This document shows, piece by piece, positions 1 to 4,710 of a stretch of 5,186 bases of DNA. The translations under genes were made by a program, and so were the position numbers. This DNA is from Actinomycetota bacterium (GTDB lineage Bacteria > Actinomycetota > Actinomycetes > Streptosporangiales > Streptosporangiaceae). The DNA is taken from the NCBI GenBank assembly GCA_003161205.1, contig PMOU01000558.1, positions 5,398-10,583 on the forward strand, given 5' to 3'. A model generated the notes under the pieces. The model ran no database searches. It was not told the origin of the DNA and was given only the letters and a program-made list of their open reading frames with translations. How positions within the stretch are numbered: position 1 is the stretch's first letter; each line of letters opens with the position of its first letter.

Positions 1-18
1 TCCGCGGGTTCCGCGGGT
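1..18. repeat. Two tandem copies of TCCGCGGGT at the window edge
   Basis: Identical nine-base units at 1-9 and 10-18 lie directly after the GT87 stop codon (19-21). The array may continue beyond the window. With only two units it could be chance or the remains of a short tandem array. Confidence 0.5.
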
Positions 19-1233
19 TCAGGCCGCGGCGGCGCGCAGCCTGGCCATGATCAGCAGGAGCACCAGGGCAGCGACGCCGAAGGCGTCTTCCACCACCCGG
101 GCGACGAGCGTCGGCACGTCATGGCGGCCAAGCAGGGACTGGCCCCACCAGGGAATGGTCAGGGCGAAGAACACCGCGGTGCCCGCGGCGACCGCGACCC
201 GGCGCGGCGACCGCCCGTCCGCCGCGATGGCGCCGATGACCACCACGACGACCACGAAGTGGTGAATCCAGGAGACCGGCGAGAGCAGCACGCCGAGCAG
301 GGCGGTGACCGCGATGCCCTCGATCTCCCGGGACTGCCTGGCCCGCCGGCGGGCCAGGCAGAAACCGGCCGCCGCCACCACCAGGGCCAGCGCGAGCCAC
401 AGTGCTAGCCACAGTGCCCCGGGCACCTGGCCCGGCAGGAACGCCCTGAGCAGCATCCCGCGCAGCGACTGGTTGGAGGTGCCCGAGTTGGACCCGAGCC
501 GCCCGGACTGGAAGATCACGCTCGTCCAGTAGGTCACCGAGTCGTGCGGCAGCACCAGCCAGGCCCCGGCGGTCCAGGCCAGGGCCGCGATCACCGCGGT
601 CACCGCCGCGCGGCGCCGCCCGGACAGCCACAGGTACACGATGAACACCCCTGGCACCAGCTTGATCGCGGTCGCCAGCCCCACCAGCGCACCGCGCGGC
701 CACCGCGGCGCGCTCGCCGCGCAGTCCGCCACGGCCATCGCGAGCAGCACCATGTCCACCTGGCCGAACCGCATGTCATCCCGCACCGGGAACAGGTACG
801 CGCAAGCCGCGAACGCGGCGGCGAACACGACGGCCCGCAGCCGCCCGGTCCGCAGCAGCGGCGCGAACGCGAACCAGATCACCGCGGCGAGCGGCCCGTA
901 GATGAAAAGCACCCAGACCAGCTGCGCAGCTGACCAGGGCATCAGCGCCAGCGGCACGGCGAAGAGCGCCGCGGCCGGCGGATAGGTGAACGAGAGCAGC
1001 TGCGGCGGCGGGGTGAGCATGGTGTACAGCGGCTGGCCCTGCAGGACGCTCACGCCGCCGGTGCGGTACACGGCGAGATCGACCAGCCGCTGGTCGGGAG
1101 CGCTCGTCAGGTAGCCGCGGACGAGCGGCTCGATGGCGGCGAGCGCCGCGGCCCAGGCGAGCACCCCAAGCGCCGTTATCGCCCAAGGCGGCCAGCCGGC
1201 CACCCGCCGGGCCACCCGCCCGGCCCAGGTCAC
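19..1233 (-). CDS. GT87-family (DUF2029) membrane mannosyltransferase-like protein
   Basis: A 404-residue polytopic membrane protein of the GT-C fold, most like the GT87/DUF2029 family. Members transfer mannose (or arabinose in relatives) from a polyprenyl-phosphate donor to a glycan on the outer membrane face. Visible family features: D52-LAVY after the first membrane helix, GQPLY at 66-70, TYPP at 83-86, RFGQVD at 155-160, GLATAIKLVPG at 185-195, NQSLRG at 254-259 and LLSPVSWIHH at 316-325. About ten hydrophobic segments are spread over the length, which is normal for the family. D52 is the likely catalytic acid by analogy with GT-C enzymes. The start is GTG at 1233, overlapping the upstream TGA as GTGA, with a modest GAGG four bases before it; this indicates translational coupling. 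It is the last of three overlapping glycosyltransferase genes. The acceptor and linkage are not determined. The gene contains a 28-base palindrome and a 12-base tandem duplication. Confidence 0.88.
   Translation of the reverse strand: MTWAGRVARRVAGWPPWAITALGVLAWAAALAAIEPLVRGYLTSAPDQRLVDLAVYRTGGVSVLQGQPLYTMLTPPPQLLSFTYPPAAALFAVPLALMPWSAAQLVWVLFIYGPLAAVIWFAFAPLLRTGRLRAVVFAAAFAACAYLFPVRDDMRFGQVDMVLLAMAVADCAASAPRWPRGALVGLATAIKLVPGVFIVYLWLSGRRRAAVTAVIAALAWTAGAWLVLPHDSVTYWTSVIFQSGRLGSNSGTSNQSLRGMLLRAFLPGQVPGALWLALWLALALVVAAAGFCLARRRARQSREIEGIAVTALLGVLLSPVSWIHHFVVVVVVIGAIAADGRSPRRVAVAAGTAVFFALTIPWWGQSLLGRHDVPTLVARVVEDAFGVAALVLLLIMARLRAAAA
334..361. repeat. Perfect 28-base palindrome inside the GT87 gene
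   Basis: Every base of 334-347 pairs with 361-348, with no spacer; the half-site reads CTGCCTGGCCCGCC. It covers codons for the Arg-rich loop LARRRARQ (about residues 293-300). As RNA it could form a stem of about 12 base pairs on either strand. Confidence 0.9.
395..418. repeat. Tandem 12-base duplication in the GT87 gene
   Basis: AGCCACAGTGCT at 395-406 is followed directly by AGCCACAGTGCC at 407-418 (11 of 12 identical). On the coding strand it gives a doubled LWLA in a transmembrane helix (about residues 274-281), so the change is in frame and tolerated. Confidence 0.85.
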
Positions 1234-2831
1234 GGCACCTCGGCCTCGGCCGGCACTCCGGTGGCGGTGCTCATCCCGGGATCCCTGGCTTCAGCCCGCC
1301 GCGCGCGACCCGAACGCACCATCAGGACCACCAGCCAGACCGTCGCCCCGGCCAGTACCGCGGGGGTCACCCCGTGCCTGATCACGGGCTGCAGCCAGGT
1401 AAGACCCGGCGGCATCGTCACGTCTGCCTCCCGGGCCGGCAGGTAGCCGAAGCCGAGCGCCGCCGTCCGGGCGAGCAGCAGCCAGCCGATCCCGTCGACG
1501 ACCGGAGCGGACACCACGGGCACCAGGGGCAGCAGCGCCCACGCCAGCGCGTCGTACCACGGCAGCACGTAAGGCCAGGCGAAGAGCCAGGCGAGCACCA
1601 GCGCGAACGCGACGCCCGCGGCCACCGGCCGGTAAGCCCGGCCGTCCGGTCCGGCGTCCGGAGCACGCCCGCTCAGAATCCCCGGCCACCCGCGGATGAG
1701 CAGTACCGCGAGCACCACGGCCAGCGCGATGGCCCCGTACTTCACGACGCCGGTCGCGACCGACCCGGCCGCCGCGAGGTGGATGACGGTCCGGATGACC
1801 CGCCAGGGCGACGCGATCGACACCATGTCGCTCGCCCGCGACGACTGCCTGAGCATGGCCGACCCGCCGATAGCCACCGCCGCTCCCGCCGTCACCGCGA
1901 ACCCCGCCCCGAGCGCCGCCAGCGGCGCGGCGAGCTTGCGCCACTGACGTCCCATCCGCAGCACCAACGCAATGGCGAGCCCCAGCCCGACCAGCGCCAC
2001 CGTAACCTTCACCGCGAACCCCAGGCCCACCAGCACCCCGGCCATCCCCGCCCTGCTGGCCCGGAGACGACCCTGCGGGCCAGCACAGACCACCACTATC
2101 GCGGCGACGCCGAACACGACGGCCTGGCTGTCTACGTGCGCGCCTGCGACCAGCACCTGGAGCAGCAGCGGGTTACCGGCCCACAGCAGGGCCGCCCGCA
2201 GCTGACGGACCGGGGCATCCCGGGTCATGCGGTTCAGCAGCAGCGCGGTGACGCCGAAGGCGGCCAGGTTGGCCAGGCCGAGCACGAACACCGTGAGCCG
2301 CACCGAAGTCCCGCCGATCAGCGAGGCCAGCGCCTCGATCGCGGTGGCGAGGGGCCCGTACACCGACGGCGAGCCCGACCAGTCCTGTACCGCCCGCGCG
2401 ACGGGGTCGCCGTAGGCGGCGAGCTGGGCCGGCGTCGTCGTGTAGGGGTTGTGGCCGGTGACGAGCATCCGCCCGTAGGCGGCGTAGCTGAGATGATCCG
2501 ATGAGCCGAAGGGCGGCACCAGCGTCAGCGCGGCGGCCGCCAGCAGCCCCGCGATCAGGATGGCCCGCGCCGGAACCGACCAGCCGGCCCGAACCGCCCG
2601 CAAGACGAGCACCAGCCCGAGCGTCCCCGCCGCCAGGCCGGCCGCGGTCAGCGCGACCGCGAGATACGGCGAGGGATGCAGGCCGAGCGACCACGGCGGC
2701 TGGCCGGCCCGGCCCGGCAGCGCCGGTTCCAGGACCGAAGGCCCGGATACCGCGACCGCGAACGTGAGCACGACGCTGGTCCCGATGGCGACGAGCCCCG
2801 CGCGCCCGGCGGCTGGCGCCCGTCTGGTCAT
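1230..2831 (-). CDS. mptB: MptB-like polyprenol-phosphomannose-dependent alpha-1,6-mannosyltransferase
   Basis: A 533-residue integral membrane GT-C glycosyltransferase resembling actinobacterial MptA/MptB, which build the alpha-1,6-mannan backbone of lipomannan from polyprenyl-phosphate mannose on the outer face. Diagnostic stretches are SSDHLSYAAYGR at 110-121, GHNPY at 126-130, PSVYGPL at 155-161, NPLLLQVLVAGAHVD at 220-234 and WPYVLPWYD at 419-427. D112 in the first large loop is in the place expected for the catalytic acid. There are roughly 12 to 14 hydrophobic segments and the length matches the family. A short charged, disordered-looking tail follows residue 507. The ATG at 2831 overlaps the stop of the upstream GT2 gene (ATGA), and I see no good Shine-Dalgarno sequence, so coupled translation is likely. 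The mptB symbol rests on family resemblance. A different acceptor or a branching role is possible, because non-mycobacterial actinomycetes carry several paralogues. Confidence 0.85.
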   Translation of the reverse strand: MTRRAPAAGRAGLVAIGTSVVLTFAVAVSGPSVLEPALPGRAGQPPWSLGLHPSPYLAVALTAAGLAAGTLGLVLVLRAVRAGWSVPARAILIAGLLAAAALTLVPPFGSSDHLSYAAYGRMLVTGHNPYTTTPAQLAAYGDPVARAVQDWSGSPSVYGPLATAIEALASLIGGTSVRLTVFVLGLANLAAFGVTALLLNRMTRDAPVRQLRAALLWAGNPLLLQVLVAGAHVDSQAVVFGVAAIVVVCAGPQGRLRASRAGMAGVLVGLGFAVKVTVALVGLGLAIALVLRMGRQWRKLAAPLAALGAGFAVTAGAAVAIGGSAMLRQSSRASDMVSIASPWRVIRTVIHLAAAGSVATGVVKYGAIALAVVLAVLLIRGWPGILSGRAPDAGPDGRAYRPVAAGVAFALVLAWLFAWPYVLPWYDALAWALLPLVPVVSAPVVDGIGWLLLARTAALGFGYLPAREADVTMPPGLTWLQPVIRHGVTPAVLAGATVWLVVLMVRSGRARRAEARDPGMSTATGVPAEAEVP

Positions 2832-3538
2832 CGGCGCGCGGCGAGCGCCCTGGCGACATCGGTGAGCTGGTGAGCGCGGTGCAGCTGGGCCCGCAGGCCG
2901 GTGCCGGTGGCCCGGTGGGCGAGCTCCACCTCCACCTCGGTGATCCGCAGTCCCTGGCGCAGCAAGTCAATGGTGAGGGCGGTCTCCACACCCCAGCCGT
3001 GCGCCAGCGGGCGGGCGGCCTCGAACGCGGCGCGGGTCAGGCAGCGCTGACCGTTGAGCGGCTGCCGGGGCTGCCAGCCGGTGGCCCGGCGGATGCCGGC
3101 CCCGGAAAGCCCGACCACCAGGCCGTGCCCGCCGAGCTTGACGGTGGCGGCGAAGACGGCGATCGTCATGTCCGCCGTGCCCGCGATCACCGGGTCGGTC
3201 AGCGGCCCGGCCTGTCCGGCGGTGTCACCGAGGTCCGCGTCGAGGAACAGCAGATGCCGGGGAGTGGCACGGCCCTCTCGCTGGTCGACCAGCCGGGTCG
3301 CCTCCGCGCCGGTCTCCATCGCGGCTCCCTTGCCGCGGTTCCCCGGATGCCGCATCACGGCGGCGCCGGCGCGCTGGGCCGCCGCCGCGGTGGCGTCCCT
3401 GGAGCCGTCATCGACCACCACGACCAGCCCGACGCCGGGCAGCCCAGCCGAGGCGGTCACGGTCGCGGCGATCCGGTCCGCCTCGTTCCGAGCCGCGATG
3501 ACCACCGCGACATCGCCGCCGTGGGACCGTGCTGACAT
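2828..3538 (-). CDS. Family 2 glycosyltransferase, DPM1/DPG-synthase-like, soluble
   Basis: A 236-residue GT-A fold enzyme. Family signs in order: VVIAARNEADRI at 12-23 (first strand and nucleotide loop), VVDDGSRD at 41-48, NRGKGAAM at 67-74, the metal-binding D-x-D in FLDADLGD (D100, D102), LNGQR at 161-165 and GWGVETALTIDLL at 181-193, with the conserved W/E of the acceptor region. No transmembrane helix is evident, so it should act in the cytoplasm or at the inner membrane face. Such enzymes transfer a sugar from a nucleotide donor, often to polyprenyl phosphate. A role supplying the lipid-linked donor for the two downstream GT-C enzymes is attractive but inferred; other GT2 acceptors are possible. 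It is the first gene of the coupled cassette. Its ATG has AGGA eight bases upstream, but that string lies within a TAGGAT that also looks like a -10 box, so ribosome-bound and leaderless starts are both open. Its stop overlaps the next ATG. Confidence 0.85.
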   Translation of the reverse strand: MSARSHGGDVAVVIAARNEADRIAATVTASAGLPGVGLVVVVDDGSRDATAAAAQRAGAAVMRHPGNRGKGAAMETGAEATRLVDQREGRATPRHLLFLDADLGDTAGQAGPLTDPVIAGTADMTIAVFAATVKLGGHGLVVGLSGAGIRRATGWQPRQPLNGQRCLTRAAFEAARPLAHGWGVETALTIDLLRQGLRITEVEVELAHRATGTGLRAQLHRAHQLTDVARALAARR

Positions 3539-3545
3539 GGGGCCG

Positions 3546-3551
3546 ATCCTA
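3546..3551 (-). promoter_or_regulatory. Candidate -10 box (TAGGAT) before the GT2 gene
   Basis: On the minus strand TAGGAT ends seven bases before the ATG at 3538, fitting TANNNT with a leaderless start. It lies in the 47-base gap between the STAS gene and the glycosyltransferase cassette and could drive the cassette independently of the regulator genes. The AGGA inside the same hexamer could instead serve as a ribosome binding site on a read-through mRNA. No clear -35 box is seen. Confidence 0.35.
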
Positions 3552-3585
3552 GGTCAGCGAACCCCGTCCGCGGCCGGAATCGGCG

Positions 3586-3939
3586 TCACTGCGGAACGGC
3601 TGGCTTCGGCCGGCTCATGTTCGCGTCGTCTACGAGCGTGAACACCGAGTCAAGGCCGGTGACCTGAAGGATCTTGCGGACCGCGGGCTTCGGCGAAGCG
3701 ATCTGTAGCTCACCGCCCCGCTCTCGCACCCGGCGCAGGCAGGAGAGCAGCACGTTCATGCCGGTCGAGTCGCAGAACTCCACGCCGGACATGTCAATCA
3801 GGACCCGGGCGGGCATGCCTTCGACCAAGACGGCGGCTAGCTCGCTGTGCAGCCGCGGAGCGGTATAGAGATCGATCTCACCGGAAATGGTCACGATCGT
3901 GTGATCATCGTGATATCGACTTGAGACGTTTAGCTCCAC
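3586..3939 (-). CDS. STAS-domain anti-sigma factor antagonist (RsbV/SpoIIAA-like)
   Basis: A 117-residue single STAS domain. It has the typical N-terminal strand (HTIVTISGEIDLYTAPRL, residues 13-30), the LIDMSGVEFCDSTGM region at 47-61, and the closing helix and strand GGELQIASPKPAVRKILQVTGL at 75-96. The phosphorylatable serine of the D-S-[ST]-G motif is S58, the same number as in Bacillus SpoIIAA. In this family the unphosphorylated protein binds the anti-sigma kinase and frees its sigma factor; phosphorylation at this serine switches it off. The start chosen is GTG at 3939, giving the normal family length; an AAGG lies eight bases upstream and overlaps the stop codon of the kinase gene. 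The reading frame stays open upstream to 4377, but that part is the kinase gene read out of frame. The adjacent kinase is the obvious partner. No sigma factor is seen. The short tail after residue 106 is not conserved in the family. Confidence 0.9.
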   Translation of the reverse strand: MELNVSSRYHDDHTIVTISGEIDLYTAPRLHSELAAVLVEGMPARVLIDMSGVEFCDSTGMNVLLSCLRRVRERGGELQIASPKPAVRKILQVTGLDSVFTLVDDANMSRPKPAVPQ

Positions 3940-3947
3940 GTGCCGAA

Positions 3948-3951
3948 CCTT
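3948..3951 (-). promoter_or_regulatory. Ribosome binding site that fixes the STAS gene start
   Basis: AAGG on the minus strand lies eight bases before GTG 3939 and overlaps the TAA stop codon of the kinase gene (3952-3950). This supports the GTG start over longer upstream readings and points to coupled translation of the two genes. Confidence 0.6.
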
Positions 3952-4462
3952 ATCGTGCCGAGCGCCCGGAAGCCAGGTAACTACGCTGTGCGCATCCTGA
4001 GAGGTTCCTGGATAAGTCGCCGTGCCGCACGGCCACGCCGACCGGCCTGATCTGCGTCGTCGCCCGGCTGACCGGCACCTGCGCCCACACCGTGGTGCCT
4101 TGCTGGTCGTGACTGGTTCCCCAGCTCTTGGACAGCTTCTCCACGATCCGCAGGCCGCGGCCTCCGGTCGCGCCCTGCGCCGGTTCGCCCAGCTCAGGTG
4201 AGGTCTCACCACCGCCGTCACGGACCGAGACCTGGACGCAGTCGGCGTCCAGGCGCCAGGCGACGCGGATTCCGGCGCCGGGCAGCGGGCCTGCGTGCCG
4301 CAGGGCGTTGCTGAGCAACTCGCTGAAGACGAGTGCGACGTCACAGACCGCCGAGTCATAGATACCGGCCGCGACAAGGTCTGACACCAGGCGCCGGCGG
4401 GCCTCGCCAGCGCTTGACGCAGCGAACGGGAGCATGAGGACGCTCGCTTCAGTCACCTCCAT
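3950..4462 (-). CDS. RsbW/SpoIIAB-like ATP-binding anti-sigma factor/serine kinase
   Basis: A 170-residue HATPase_c_2 (GHKL) domain protein. The N box is ELLSNALRHA at 48-57, with E48 and N52 matching the general base and Mg-ligand positions. The G1 box is VRDGG at 80-84 and the G2 box GGRGLRIVEKL at 100-110, closing with TTVWAQVPV at 123-131. The domain covers about residues 8-131. Relatives bind a sigma factor and phosphorylate a STAS antagonist; many actinobacterial homologues have other partners. Residues 132-170 form an unexplained basic tail (RPVGVAVRHG, QRSYLASGRSAR). The ATG at 4462 has GGAG five bases upstream. The string GGAGGTGA begins within this start codon (its first G is the G of the ATG) but has no start at a good distance after it; the ATG at 4435 lies 20 bases past the GGAGG. 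The stop is followed ten bases later by the antagonist GTG, so the two are co-transcribed. Confidence 0.88.
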   Translation of the reverse strand: MEVTEASVLMLPFAASSAGEARRRLVSDLVAAGIYDSAVCDVALVFSELLSNALRHAGPLPGAGIRVAWRLDADCVQVSVRDGGGETSPELGEPAQGATGGRGLRIVEKLSKSWGTSHDQQGTTVWAQVPVSRATTQIRPVGVAVRHGDLSRNLSGCAQRSYLASGRSAR

Positions 4463-4478
4463 GCCAGCTCCAGGACAT
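4449..4478 (-). other. Possible nine-codon leader ORF overlapping the kinase start
   Basis: On the minus strand ATG 4478 opens MSWSWHGGD and stops at TGA 4451-4449, twelve bases into the kinase gene in another frame. AAGG lies nine bases upstream, inside the string AAGGTTCGG that also precedes the STAS start. It could couple or tune translation of the kinase. Such short ORFs are common by chance and there is no conservation evidence here. Confidence 0.2.
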
Positions 4479-4559
4479 ATCTCCGAACCTTGCGCGAACC
4501 CGTTACGAGCGGAAATGCCCCGTCAGGACGCTCCGGAAACACGGGAGCACCGGAGATAT
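4477..4559. repeat. Nine-base inverted repeat ATATCTCCG / CGGAGATAT flanking the possible kinase promoter
   Basis: ATATCTCCG at 4477-4485 is matched by its exact complement CGGAGATAT at 4551-4559, 65 bases apart. A smaller dyad, CTCCGG at 4531-4536 and CCGGAG at 4550-4555, shares the right-hand arm. Together they bracket the candidate promoter of the regulator pair and could be paired operator sites. Confidence 0.35.
4515..4540 (-). promoter_or_regulatory. Possible SigB/SigF-type promoter for the kinase-antagonist pair
   Basis: On the minus strand GTTT (4540-4537) is followed after 16 bases by GGGCAT (4520-4515), one mismatch from the GTTT-N14-17-GGGTAT pattern of stress and sporulation sigma factors in the SigB/SigF group. 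The start of transcription would fall around 4508, giving a leader of about 45 bases. Short degenerate motifs like this occur by chance, so this is tentative. Confidence 0.25.
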
Positions 4560-4616
4560 CGCAGCGGTAACGGCGTCTCAGCAGAAACCCGCCGTGGCCA
4601 CGACAGCTGCCGCCGG

Positions 4617-4636
4617 CACGGTAACGTCTCACCGTG
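4617..4636. repeat. Perfect dyad CACGGT-N8-ACCGTG in the divergent intergenic region
   Basis: Six-base perfect inverted repeat arms at 4617-4622 and 4631-4636 with an eight-base spacer, centred about 84 bases before the permease ATG. The size suits a dimeric regulator's operator, but no regulator can be named. The left arm overlaps a CGGTAACG element. Confidence 0.4.
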
Positions 4637-4697
4637 AAGGTTGTCAGTCCACTCCCCGGCGCCCCGCATCGCGGCGCCCAGCCGAGTCCGTGCGCCA

Positions 4698-4703
4698 TAG
4701 GCT
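4698..4703 (+). promoter_or_regulatory. Candidate -10 box (TAGGCT) of a leaderless permease promoter
   Basis: TAGGCT fits the actinobacterial TANNNT -10 consensus and ends seven bases before the ATG at 4711, so transcription would begin at or next to the A of the start codon. No TTGAC-like -35 box is present at the usual distance. The same arrangement occurs before the GT2 gene. This is pattern-based; no transcript data support it here. Confidence 0.45.
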
Positions 4704-4710
4704 CGCACCC

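Larger units (their letters stand above)
4463..4710. other. Divergent intergenic region between regulator pair and permease
   Basis: A 248-base region with no supported protein gene other than the doubtful leader ORF. It holds the dyads and candidate promoters listed separately, and three GTAACG elements: plus strand within 4565-4572 and 4619-4626 (both as CGGTAACG, each followed by TCTCA within a few bases) and minus strand at 4507-4502. No terminator or structured RNA is recognised. Confidence 0.6.

Noticed and set aside
919..932. 14-base palindrome in the GT87 gene
   Set aside because: It is perfect, but at this length and GC content it is not clearly beyond chance, and nothing around it suggests a function.
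1374..2504. Plus-strand open frame of 376 codons opposite the MptB-like gene
   Set aside because: Its product is rich in Arg, His, Gln and Pro with no domain, as expected for the antisense of a GC-rich membrane protein gene. The minus-strand gene has clear family motifs and coupled ends.
2173..2991. Minus-strand alternative frame spanning the GT2/MptB junction
   Set aside because: It is Arg/Gly/Ala-rich without motifs and overlaps two well-supported genes in another frame.
3573..3584. Small hairpin GCCG-GAAT-CGGC between the STAS and GT2 genes as a terminator
   Set aside because: The stem is only four base pairs and no T-rich tract follows on either strand.
3940..4377. Upstream extension of the STAS reading frame to give a 263-residue protein
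   Set aside because: The added 146 residues are the kinase gene read in the wrong frame, low-complexity and Arg/Ser-rich. GTG 3939 with AAGG gives the normal STAS length.
4484..4500. Two CGAACC units 11 bases apart as a possible operator
   Set aside because: CGAACC is common in this window, including inside coding sequence (for example near 767, 1896, 2015 and 3558), so the pair is not distinctive.
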